A model generated the notes under the pieces. The model did not search any database. It was not told where the DNA came from and worked only from the letters and a program-made list of their open reading frames with translations. A stretch of DNA of 64,000 nucleotides from Candidatus Coatesiibacteriota bacterium (lineage in GTDB: Bacteria > JAFGND01), in NCBI GenBank assembly GCA_016927185.1, contig JAFGND010000034.1, forward strand, positions 1 through 64,000. Direction: 5' to 3'. Positions 26,909-34,961 of this stretch are shown piece after piece (position 1 is the first letter of the stretch; each line of letters starts with the position of its first letter). The position numbers and the translations under genes are program-made.

Positions 26909-27700
26909 TCAAAAGGCAAAACTCAATCCAAGACATACTGCACCAGCACCAAGTAATCCAAGAGAAATTCCCTCAAAAGTGTTTGCCTTGTCATATAAAT
27001 CATCCATCTTATCAGGATCTCTGTTATCCTTGTATTCATTATACTTGTTCATGGTTATTATATAAGAGCCTATTCCTAATGCACCAAATCCTACAGAAGC
27101 ATATCTCAAAATTCTTCTGCTTTTAGGATTATCTTTCTTCATCGTTCGTTCAAGATTGAAATTGAATTTATTGGAAGCATCGGAACTCAAGGTAATATCC
27201 TGCTTGAGAGTATCATAACCTTTTTTCTCTAATTTCATTTCAAAGGTTCCTGGTGAATGTGTTCCTTGCAGAGGAGTATCTCCAATTTTAATTCTAGCAA
27301 TATATAATGTAGCACCAGTTGGTTCAGAACCTATTTCATAAACCACTGTCCCGCTCGCCGGTTTGAGAGTAATCTCCTGTACATCAGGACTTATACCAAT
27401 TTTTGCTGTCCATGTTGTCTTATATGTTTCAAAACCATTTTTCTCAAGCCTTATTACAAAAGATTTCCCATACATTAGATTATCAATTGAAAATGGAGTT
27501 GTTCCTCTGAAAATATTGTCCAGATAGAAAGAAGCTCCTGATGGATTGCTCCTTACTTCCAGTGTAAATCTTAATCTTGCTCCACATTCAGTACAAAAGT
27601 CGCTATCATCAGGATTTTCATGATTACAGTTCGGGCATTTTATTGCAAAAAGTGAAGCGGTAACCAAAAAGATCGTAATTATAAAAATACATTTTTGCAT
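26909..27700 (-). CDS. Exported zinc ribbon-PEGA domain protein
   Basis: A 263-aa protein with ATG at 27700, preceded by GGGAG at seven bases (an upstream in-frame TTG is too close to it). An N-terminal hydrophobic segment (about 1-18) is followed at once by a zinc ribbon, CPNCNHENPDDSDFCTECG. Two PEGA domains follow (SNPSGASFYLDNIFRGTTPF and EPTGATLYIARIKIGDTPL), then a basic stretch. Two hydrophobic segments lie near the C-terminus (ASVGFGALGIGSYIITM and GISLGLLGAGAVCLGLSFAF). PEGA domains are usually surface modules. A zinc ribbon right behind the export signal is odd, so the first segment may be an uncleaved anchor. The function is unknown. Confidence 0.78.
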   Translation of the reverse strand: MQKCIFIITIFLVTASLFAIKCPNCNHENPDDSDFCTECGARLRFTLEVRSNPSGASFYLDNIFRGTTPFSIDNLMYGKSFVIRLEKNGFETYKTTWTAKIGISPDVQEITLKPASGTVVYEIGSEPTGATLYIARIKIGDTPLQGTHSPGTFEMKLEKKGYDTLKQDITLSSDASNKFNFNLERTMKKDNPKSRRILRYASVGFGALGIGSYIITMNKYNEYKDNRDPDKMDDLYDKANTFEGISLGLLGAGAVCLGLSFAF

Positions 27701-27772
27701 AATCAAACTCCCTCTTTGAAGTTATTTCAGCTTATGACTTAAGAATTCATAACTTCTTGTCAATTGGAAAAA

Positions 27773-28648
27773 TCAAATCAAGGCGTAATCTTTTAAAACC
27801 TTCTTAATTTTTTCTTCAGTAGCCTTATCAGGAGCGACTAAAGGTAATCTGACACCACCGCAATCAAATCCCATGAACTTAAGCATATATTTAACAGGAA
27901 TCGGGCTTGTTGTAAAAAATAATCCTTTTATAAGAGCCTGAAGAGACAAATTCATCTTTACTGCTTCCTCTGTCTTGCCTTCCACAAATTTCATTATAGT
28001 TTCTTTGAATCTCTTCCCATAGATATTACTCAGGACACTTACAACTCCAACTGCACCTACGCTTAAAAATGGAATCGTCAATCCATCATCACCGCTATAA
28101 ACAAGAAAATCACCTCTTGTTGCCCTTACCATTTCTGAGCATTGTTCAACACTGCCAGCTGCTTCTTTAAGAGCCACGATACTATCTATTTCCGAAAGCC
28201 TTGAAACAGTATCAGGAAGCATATTGACACTGCATCTTCCAGGTATATTATACATCATTATCGGAAGATCTGTGCTTTCTGCAATAAACCTGAAGTGCTG
28301 ATACAATCCTTCCTGAGGTGGTTTGTTATAATATGGAGAAACAATCAGTAGGGCATCAGGTTTCAAAGTGCTTATTTCCTTTGCAAACTCTGCCGTCTCT
28401 TTTGTATTGTAAGAACCTGCGCCACACATCACTTTTACCCTGTTATTAGCATGCTTGATTACTGCTTCATAAAGCTCCAGTTTCTCTTCATGAGACAGTG
28501 TTGGAGATTCCCCAGTAGTACCACCAACCAAAACAGTATCAGTGCCATCTTCTATCAATTTATCTACAAGTTCTCTTGCCCTTTGCAAATCGAGTGATAA
28601 ATCTTCCTTAAATGGTGTTACCATAGCTGTTACAATTCTTCCAAACAT
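27773..28648 (-). CDS. dapA: 4-hydroxy-tetrahydrodipicolinate synthase
   Basis: First committed enzyme of lysine and meso-diaminopimelate synthesis, condensing pyruvate with aspartate semialdehyde in the cytoplasm. The 291-aa TIM barrel has the Schiff-base Lys161 in VALKEAAGS, Tyr133 in YNIPGR and the GGTTGESPTL substrate loop (42-51), all at standard positions. It starts one base after the dapL stop (28650) and is the last gene of the EndoQ/dap operon. No obvious terminator follows. Confidence 0.96.
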   Translation of the reverse strand: MFGRIVTAMVTPFKEDLSLDLQRARELVDKLIEDGTDTVLVGGTTGESPTLSHEEKLELYEAVIKHANNRVKVMCGAGSYNTKETAEFAKEISTLKPDALLIVSPYYNKPPQEGLYQHFRFIAESTDLPIMMYNIPGRCSVNMLPDTVSRLSEIDSIVALKEAAGSVEQCSEMVRATRGDFLVYSGDDGLTIPFLSVGAVGVVSVLSNIYGKRFKETIMKFVEGKTEEAVKMNLSLQALIKGLFFTTSPIPVKYMLKFMGFDCGGVRLPLVAPDKATEEKIKKVLKDYALI

Positions 28649-28649
28649 A

Positions 28650-29804
28650 TTATCCTCCTTTTTTCCTGAATCTCTCTGTAGCTTCTTCTATATCAGAATC
28701 AGGTAAAGTTGTAGATATCCTGAAAAATCCTTCTCCATATTCACCGAAACCGCTTCCAGGAGTGACAACCACAGCATACTTATCAAGCATGAAGTCAGCA
28801 AATGAGGCTGAAGAAAATCCTTCAGGAACCCTAGACCAGAAATAGAAAGTTCCGTCTGGAATTCTCAAATCCAATCCAAGATACTTGAATCCTTCCCTGA
28901 CTTTTTCCATTCGCTTTTTATATATAATAGCAAACCTTGATGGCATATCCAATTCATTTTCAAGAGCATGAATTCCAGCATATTGTATAGCCTGGAAAAC
29001 TCCAGAATCAATATTTGTCTTTATTTTTCCCAGAGCATCAATTGCTTCTTTGTCACCAGCAGCGAATCCTATGCGCCATCCTGTCATGTTGAATGGTTTC
29101 GAGAGGCTGTGAAATTCAAGTATATTGTTGTTATCTCCGCTTTCTGAAAGGAATGAAAATGGTTTTTTTCCAAAGTATACTTCACCATAAGCCATATCCG
29201 AACAAAGCAGAATATCGTTTTTCCTGCAGAAATCAATAATCTCAATTCTGAAATTCTCATTTGCAAAAGCTCCAGTTGGATTATTGGGGTAGTTTATGAA
29301 AAAAATTTTTGCTTTCCTTGCAACATCCGAAGGAATTGATGATAAATCAGGCAGGAAACCATTCTCCTCTTTTAGCGGTAACAGAAAAGGAATTCCGTCT
29401 GCTATTATTGTTCCTGTATAATAAACTGGATATCCCGGTGATGGTACGAGTACAATGTCAGAACTATCAAGATAAGCCAGCGAAATATGAGCAATACCTT
29501 CCTTGCTTCCTATCAAAGCAAGTATGTCTTCGCTGCAACACTTTACATTATACCTTTTTGCAAGATATCTTGAAGCTGCTTCCCTGAATTCATCCATTCC
29601 AAAATAGCTTGGATAACGGTGGTTTAGAGGATCAGATGCCTTTTCATTCAATTCCGTTACTATACCACTTGGTGTTGGCAAGTCAGGGTCTCCTATTCCG
29701 AATGATATCACTTTAATTCCTCTTGATCTCATTTCAGAGATTTTTCTGTCTATCTCAGCAAATAGATATACTGGAAACTTATTCAGTCTTGATGAAAGCT
29801 TCAT
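28650..29804 (-). CDS. dapL: LL-diaminopimelate aminotransferase
   Basis: Class I/II PLP aminotransferase that converts tetrahydrodipicolinate directly to LL-diaminopimelate, bypassing the succinylase or acetylase steps. The PLP Lys is Lys236 in SLSKPFNMTGWRIGF. The N-terminus FPVYLFAEIDRKISEMRSRG and the IGDPDLPTP motif are typical of DapL. Its place between dapF and dapA supports this over other aminotransferases. It overlaps the 3' end of dapF by 26 bases. DapL occurs in scattered lineages including Chlamydiae, Spirochaetes, some Bacteroidetes and many candidate phyla. Confidence 0.93.
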   Translation of the reverse strand: MKLSSRLNKFPVYLFAEIDRKISEMRSRGIKVISFGIGDPDLPTPSGIVTELNEKASDPLNHRYPSYFGMDEFREAASRYLAKRYNVKCCSEDILALIGSKEGIAHISLAYLDSSDIVLVPSPGYPVYYTGTIIADGIPFLLPLKEENGFLPDLSSIPSDVARKAKIFFINYPNNPTGAFANENFRIEIIDFCRKNDILLCSDMAYGEVYFGKKPFSFLSESGDNNNILEFHSLSKPFNMTGWRIGFAAGDKEAIDALGKIKTNIDSGVFQAIQYAGIHALENELDMPSRFAIIYKKRMEKVREGFKYLGLDLRIPDGTFYFWSRVPEGFSSASFADFMLDKYAVVVTPGSGFGEYGEGFFRISTTLPDSDIEEATERFRKKGG

Positions 29805-30636
29805 GGAAACTGTCTCCTATTTCTCCATCATACACCTTTTCTGCCGAACCAATCATAATCAAATTATCATCAATATCCTTTTCAAATAGCAGGGAACCTC
29901 CTCTGAGGTTTATTTTACAGCTCTGGTCAATAAGACCACTTTTTAATAAAGCTGCAAAACTGGCTGTCGCTCCTGTTCCACAAGCAAGAGTCTCTCCACA
30001 TCCTCTTTCCCAGACTCTCAGATTTATATTGCTTCTGTCTATAACTTCAGCAAAATTAACATTAATTCTATTTGGGAACTTCTCATGAAATTCAAGAAAA
30101 GGTCCCATTTTGCATATGAATTTATCACTCAGGTTCTTTGTAAAAATTACTATATGAGGATTTCCAACAGATACAAGTGTGAAAACCAGTTCTTCTCCAT
30201 TAAAAACCTCCTTGCTGTTTATTCGCTGATTCGAATAAAAAGCTGGAAGATCTTCTGGATTGAATGATGCTTTTCCCATGTTGACTTTTATTTTTCTCAC
30301 TTCATCATCAACAACTTCAAGCTCACAATATTTAACACCATTCCTTGTATCAATGACAAGAGGATTCGTCTTCAAACATAGCTCTTCATAAGCATATTTT
30401 GCAAGGCATCTTATCCCGTTTCCACACATTTCTGCAACACTTCCATCAGAGTTGTAATAATCCATGAACAGATGAGCTTCCTTATTCCTGCTTTCTTCAG
30501 CAATAATCAATCCATCTGAACCTATTCCAAAGTGTCTGTCGCATAGTTTTCTTATTGTCTCTGAATGCCCCTTTGCAATCGTATCTGTCACCATTATGAA
30601 ATCATTCCCTATTGCCTGATATTTAGAGAATTTCAT
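29779..30636 (-). CDS. dapF: Diaminopimelate epimerase
   Basis: Cofactor-free racemase that makes meso-diaminopimelate from the LL form, supplying lysine and cell-wall cross-linking. The two catalytic cysteines are Cys71 in EMCGNGIRC and Cys219 in LACGTGATA, at the right spacing for the family. The start MKFSKYQAIGNDFIM is canonical. The length (285 aa) is normal. It begins two bases after the flavodoxin gene stop (30639) and overlaps dapL, so the three dap genes are expressed together. Confidence 0.96.
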   Translation of the reverse strand: MKFSKYQAIGNDFIMVTDTIAKGHSETIRKLCDRHFGIGSDGLIIAEESRNKEAHLFMDYYNSDGSVAEMCGNGIRCLAKYAYEELCLKTNPLVIDTRNGVKYCELEVVDDEVRKIKVNMGKASFNPEDLPAFYSNQRINSKEVFNGEELVFTLVSVGNPHIVIFTKNLSDKFICKMGPFLEFHEKFPNRINVNFAEVIDRSNINLRVWERGCGETLACGTGATASFAALLKSGLIDQSCKINLRGGSLLFEKDIDDNLIMIGSAEKVYDGEIGDSFHEAFIKTE

Positions 30637-30638
30637 TA

Positions 30639-31121
30639 TTAATCACCCAAATCCTTGATCCCTCTTTTTAATTCATCAATCTTTTCCCTGATTGCATCTT
30701 CAGGTGTTTTATCCCTGAAATAGATTCCTGACAATACATTAGCCTGATTGTTCTCCATGAAAAGTTTTATTTTCTCTGTATAACTATTTCCACCTGCTCC
30801 CTGAGTAACAACAACGACAGTTTTTTTATCAGCCCAGTTCGTTTTTTCGACAAAAGTCCTTATCGCAGGAGAAGGATTTCCTGCCCAGATAGGGGTCATA
30901 AGAAAGACTATATCATACTCTTCTGGTTTCTGCATGGGAAATACTATATTGATATGCTTCTTTCTTACAGCTTCCAGTATACCTCCCAGAAAACCTCTGA
31001 TTCCCTTTCTTTCTCTCGCTTCCCTTATCTCGATGAGATCTGCACTCATTTTTTCTCCAATGACTTCAGCAACTTTTCTGGTGAAACCCTTCCATGAGTA
31101 AAAAAAGACAGCTTTTTTCAT
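30639..31121 (-). CDS. Flavodoxin-like protein
   Basis: A 160-aa FMN-binding fold of the flavodoxin_4/flavodoxin family. The phosphate loop is FYSWKGFTRKVAE (residues 7-19, a variant of the T/S-x-T-G-x-T loop), followed by the 90s loop TPIWAGNPSPAIRTFV. It could be an electron carrier or an NAD(P)H/quinone reductase-like enzyme. The FMN loop is too diverged to choose. It is co-transcribed between the EndoQ-UvrD gene and dapF, without an evident pathway link to either. Confidence 0.82.
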   Translation of the reverse strand: MKKAVFFYSWKGFTRKVAEVIGEKMSADLIEIREARERKGIRGFLGGILEAVRKKHINIVFPMQKPEEYDIVFLMTPIWAGNPSPAIRTFVEKTNWADKKTVVVVTQGAGGNSYTEKIKLFMENNQANVLSGIYFRDKTPEDAIREKIDELKRGIKDLGD

Positions 31122-31133
31122 ATTATCACTTCC

Positions 31134-34100
31134 TTAAAGCAAATCTATTTGTTTAGCTTTTCTTAGGATAGATTTCTGGAAAACGTTAATTAAATCAACA
31201 GGAATCTCATCCTTGAATCTTGAGGGAAGCGTAAATGATCCCTCTTTACTTTTACAATACAACAAGTTAAGATCTCTCCTTGCTCTTGTCATTGCAACAT
31301 AAAACAATCTTCTTTCTTCTTCCAAATCACATTCATGAAAATCATTGTAAAAAGGAATAGTACCTTCCTGAAAATTTGCTATAAATACTGTATCAAACTC
31401 CAGCCCTTTAGCAGCATGCATTGTCAGAAGAGAAACAGCTTCTTGAGTATATGCAATTTCTGCATCTCCTGAAATATTTCTTCCAAGAGTTATCAGTAAA
31501 TCTTTTATATCATCCAAATCATCACAAAGATAAAGAAGCTGTTTGACTTTTTCATTTATTTCAATATTACATGATTTTATTACTTCCATGATTATGTTTT
31601 TCAGGCATTCTTTCCGGATCAGCAATTTTATTCTTTCAACTACTTCAAGGATAACTTTGCTATCAGTTTTATCTACTGAATTAATTCCATTTTGAGTAAC
31701 CATCTCAACATAAAAATCAGTATTCTCATAGACTGCAGCTTTCAAAATAAAGAGAATATCGATTACATTTTCATCTTCAAGAAAATCTGAGTTTGTCAAT
31801 ATTCTATATGGAATTCTCTCATATGACAAGCTCTGAGCGAAATCATTTAATTCTTTGTTTGTCCTGCATAAAACTGCATAATCAGAAAAAGACTTGCCTC
31901 CACCAGTCACTTCTCTTCCTATACCATCAGATGCAAGCATCGAAATACCACCAATACCATTCTGGATTTCATGTGCCACAAAAATTGCTGATGATCTTGA
32001 AGTTGGAAATACATGATATCCAGGTTTATCAGCACTTTCTGCAGATTCAGTAATATTCCTCAGCATATCTGGATTATTCATTATAACACAGTTTGCAGCA
32101 GAGATTATATTCTGACTTGATCTGTAATTTCTCTTTAGCTTGAAAACGGATGCATCGTTTTTATAGTTTTCTATGAACTCAGTAAAAAGCCTGGCGTTTG
32201 AACCTCTGAAACCATAAATTGACTGATCAGGATCTCCAATAACAAAAAGCTTGCTTTTTTTCTTTTCCCAAAGCAGCTTCACTATTTCAATCTGTATTCT
32301 GTTAAGATCCTGAAACTCATCAACAAGTATAAGCTTATATCTATTCTTGAATCCTTCAAGAAGAGTATCTCTGAATTTCAATAACAGATCATCATAGTCC
32401 AGCAAATCCCATTTTAGAAGCATTTTCCGATAGTATTCATATACATTCTCTGCATATCCAGGTCTTTTTCCTTTTTCTGCTTCTAGTCCATTTTTCCTCA
32501 GGGAAATGTAAGAAAGATATTTTTCAGCTTTCACTTTTATATCATTATCAATTAGATGCTTTTTTATTATTCTCAATGATTCATGATAGTCTATTAGATT
32601 TATTTTCATTGAAAATTCAGTCAGATAATCAAGTGCTATTGCATGCATTGTATCTGCCTTCACTTTGCCAAGAGACATTCCCTTTAATCTTTTCTTAAGT
32701 TCAAGTGCAGCTTTTCTCGTAAAAGTGAAACAGACTATTTCTTCCTGTTTTGTATTATTATTTGATATTTCATGATTGATTTTCTCAATCAAAGTGAAAG
32801 TTTTTCCTGTACCTGGACCTGCAATTACTGCTGTCAATGAACTTGCTGATAAAACAGCTTTCTCCTGTTCATTATTTAAAACACTCTCGCTTAATGAATA
32901 AGATTTTTCCTTTTTCCTTATTGGAGTTATTGGTTTATTTTCCTTTTGTCTTTTTTTATCTAGTTCCTTTACAATATTGAATAACTGATTTCCCCTGTCT
33001 TTAATTTCATTCTTTTCAAAAAATTGTATTTTTCCATAAACTCCGTCATATCCAGCTTTTAAAATCACCTTATTAAGTCTCAATCTCCTGATTGCTTCTT
33101 CAAGTACTTCTCCACCAGAACTCCTTATATCTTCTAATGGGATCTCGTGCAGTATACTGAGTTCGTTTCCCAGCCTTGATATAAGCATATGATATATTTC
33201 ATCAACTTTCCTGCATTTCGAATTCACATCCAGGCAATCAGATATTATCTCTTTAAGTGGGACTATATATTTAAAATCCCTTGCCTTAGGTCCCTTGTAT
33301 GCTTCTTGTCTGTCTGATAACTCAAATATTCTGCTAAGCACTCCAACAGTAACTGGTTTATTGCATCTTGGGCATAAAGATCCCATTGCTTCTGTTTCTG
33401 ATGGATTAAGGCAAATATCACATTTCCTGTGGCCATCAAGATGATATTTACCTTCTTCAGGAAAAAACTCCAGAGTTCCAAGAAATCCATCGGGATTCTT
33501 GTTTTTAAGACAATCTGATATGCCTTGAAATGACAGATCACAATTAAAAATATTAGCTTCTCTTGCAAGATTCTCTGGAGAATGTGCATCACTATTTGAA
33601 ACAAGAAAATAATCATCCAGTGCAGAAACATGCCAGTTCATTTCTGGATCAGAACTTAATCCGGTTTCTAGAGCGTGAATATATTCTGTCAAATCCTTGA
33701 AACAGTCTTCAATATTGTCAAATCCTGTCTTGCTGCCAAAAAGAGAAAAATGCGGTGTCCATATATGAGCTGGAATGAATATGACATCCTGATTTACTGA
33801 CAGGCATATTTCAAGAAGATCATGTGCAGAAATCCCAAGTATAGGTCTTCCATCACTTTTTACATTCCCTATTAAAGACAATCTCAAGCTAAGCTTTTCT
33901 GCACTCTTTATATCTGGGAAAATTATTATATTATGATTTTTCCTTACCTTACCATCTTGTTTGTAAATAGATGATACTTCTGCTGTTAATACAAATCCAG
34001 GTATAATATCACAATTTTTATAAATCCTGTTTTCTATACTTTTCCTGAATTCATCTTTCAGGGAAAGCAACCCGGAACCATCTTCATTCATTTTCTCTTT

Positions 34101-34259
34101 CAATTCATCAAGCCATTTAGGATGAATGAAATCACCTGTTCCAACAAGATTGATACCCTTTATGGCAGCTGAAATGAAAAGATTCTCTGGATTACAATTC
34201 TTGCTTGTTGCTATTGAATAATGCGAATGAATATGTAAATCTGCTGTGAACAAAGTCAT
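31134..34259 (-). CDS. Endonuclease Q-like PHP nuclease fused to UvrD/Rep-type helicase
   Basis: A 1041-aa fusion. Residues 1-420 look like a full EndoQ. This includes PHP metal motifs ADLHIHSHYS (6-15) and STGDF-type TGDF (41-44), the diagnostic IPAHIWTPHFSLFGS (162-176) and SNSDAHSPENLAREA (221-235). A zinc site follows with Cys280, Cys283, Cys296 and Cys299. EndoQ nicks 5' of uracil, hypoxanthine and AP sites. From about 455 a superfamily 1A helicase follows: LNNEQEKAV, Walker A GPGTGKT (481-487), VDEFQD, GDPDQSIYGFRG, YRSSQNI, TMHAAKGLEFDTVF and VAMTRAR. The helicase half (about 590 aa) is shorter than UvrD. It probably nicks deaminated DNA and unwinds from the nick (inference). It is the first gene of the dap operon. 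Confidence 0.9.
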   Translation of the reverse strand: MTLFTADLHIHSHYSIATSKNCNPENLFISAAIKGINLVGTGDFIHPKWLDELKEKMNEDGSGLLSLKDEFRKSIENRIYKNCDIIPGFVLTAEVSSIYKQDGKVRKNHNIIIFPDIKSAEKLSLRLSLIGNVKSDGRPILGISAHDLLEICLSVNQDVIFIPAHIWTPHFSLFGSKTGFDNIEDCFKDLTEYIHALETGLSSDPEMNWHVSALDDYFLVSNSDAHSPENLAREANIFNCDLSFQGISDCLKNKNPDGFLGTLEFFPEEGKYHLDGHRKCDICLNPSETEAMGSLCPRCNKPVTVGVLSRIFELSDRQEAYKGPKARDFKYIVPLKEIISDCLDVNSKCRKVDEIYHMLISRLGNELSILHEIPLEDIRSSGGEVLEEAIRRLRLNKVILKAGYDGVYGKIQFFEKNEIKDRGNQLFNIVKELDKKRQKENKPITPIRKKEKSYSLSESVLNNEQEKAVLSASSLTAVIAGPGTGKTFTLIEKINHEISNNNTKQEEIVCFTFTRKAALELKKRLKGMSLGKVKADTMHAIALDYLTEFSMKINLIDYHESLRIIKKHLIDNDIKVKAEKYLSYISLRKNGLEAEKGKRPGYAENVYEYYRKMLLKWDLLDYDDLLLKFRDTLLEGFKNRYKLILVDEFQDLNRIQIEIVKLLWEKKKSKLFVIGDPDQSIYGFRGSNARLFTEFIENYKNDASVFKLKRNYRSSQNIISAANCVIMNNPDMLRNITESAESADKPGYHVFPTSRSSAIFVAHEIQNGIGGISMLASDGIGREVTGGGKSFSDYAVLCRTNKELNDFAQSLSYERIPYRILTNSDFLEDENVIDILFILKAAVYENTDFYVEMVTQNGINSVDKTDSKVILEVVERIKLLIRKECLKNIIMEVIKSCNIEINEKVKQLLYLCDDLDDIKDLLITLGRNISGDAEIAYTQEAVSLLTMHAAKGLEFDTVFIANFQEGTIPFYNDFHECDLEEERRLFYVAMTRARRDLNLLYCKSKEGSFTLPSRFKDEIPVDLINVFQKSILRKAKQIDLL

Positions 34260-34269
34260 GATTTTCCTG

Positions 34270-34296
34270 AAATATTATTAAAGCTTTTAGTGTCAA
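34270..34296 (-). promoter_or_regulatory. candidate promoter of the EndoQ-UvrD/dap operon
   Basis: On the minus strand TTGACA (34296-34291) is followed by an AT-rich TAATAATATTTC ending near 34268, close to the TTG/TAnnTTT arrangement seen elsewhere in the window. The start codon is only about ten bases beyond, so the leader would be very short. Confidence 0.3.
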
Positions 34297-34432
34297 GTTT
34301 TTAAATTATGAAGTGTTTTTTGAAAACATTGTTTATAAAGTCGCTTTTCTTGCATCCCCATTTATTTTTTTTCATCTATCCAAAATTACCAGAAAAAGAG
34401 TTTGCTATTTCCAATTAATGGACTAATTTAGC

Positions 34433-34463
34433 TTGACTAAAAGAGAAATATTATAATTTTTTG
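34433..34463 (+). promoter_or_regulatory. candidate promoter of the tRNA-Lys/tRNA-Ala unit
   Basis: TTGACT (34433-34438) is followed by TATAATTTTTTG (34452-34463). The TTG and the TA of TAATTTTTTG are separated by 18 bases, the same geometry as in front of the ABC importer. It lies 14 bases before tRNA-Lys. Confidence 0.45.
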
Positions 34464-34476
34464 CAACATTATAAAA

Positions 34477-34549
34477 GCACCGCTAGCTCAATTGGTAGAG
34501 CAACGGACTCTTAATCCGTAGGCTCTTGGTTCGATTCCAAGGCGGTGTA
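34477..34549 (+). tRNA. tRNA-Lys (anticodon CTT)
   Basis: A 73-base cloverleaf. Acceptor GCACCGC pairs with GCGGTGT (one G-T at the end) and the discriminator is A34549. D-arm is AGCTCAATTGGTAGAGC. The anticodon stem ACGGA/TCCGT encloses CTCTTAA, with anticodon CTT at 34510-34512. T-arm is CTTGG/CCAAG around TTCGATT. CCA is not encoded. Confidence 0.95.
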
Positions 34550-34559
34550 AAGAAGTCAA

Positions 34560-34633
34560 GGGGCTGTAGCTCAGTTGGCTAGAGCATTTGACTGGCAGTC
34601 AAAAGGCCGTGGGTTCGAGTCCCACCAGCTCCA
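34560..34633 (+). tRNA. tRNA-Ala (anticodon GGC)
   Basis: A 74-base cloverleaf. Acceptor GGGGCTG pairs with CAGCTCC and contains the G3-U70 wobble pair that marks alanine tRNAs. The anticodon stem TTTGA/TCAAA encloses CTGGCAG with GGC at 34594-34596. T-arm is GTGGG/CCCAC around TTCGAGT. CCA is not encoded. It lies ten bases after tRNA-Lys, so the two are probably one transcript. Confidence 0.95.
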
Positions 34634-34961
34634 ATAAATTCATACCAATTTGATTCAATATTTCTTTTTCTGCTATGCTTAGTAGTAATAATTTTCTCTC
34701 TCAGCTTCTTATGTTTATATAATAGAATGATAATCATAATATCATGTATGTTAATCAACAGCAGATAAGAGAAGGATAAATGTTTTTAAGATTGAACTAA
34801 AGGCAATTGCAGGTATAGTTTTATCTTCTTAAGTTTTATTCTTAATTGTAAGAAAGAATATAATACCATGTAAGGAATAATTTGAAAAAAAAGACTGATA
34901 ATATGGTTTTTGTATTATTTAAATAATAAACTTTTAAAAGAAAAACATGTAAGCAGCGTGA
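34634..34961. other. 328-base intergenic region without a recognised gene
   Basis: AT-rich stretch between tRNA-Ala and the 3' end of the spermidine-synthase-like gene. No open frame with a ribosome site, no second RNA cloverleaf and no clear terminator were seen. It contains only A/T-rich short repeats. Confidence 0.6.

Noticed and set aside
29723-30088. 121-codon plus-strand open frame across the dapL/dapF junction
   Set aside because: Antisense to two clear dap genes and no independent support.
34477-34633. tRNA pair as an integration site of a mobile island
   Set aside because: No integrase, no partial tRNA repeat and no change in gene style were seen on either side.
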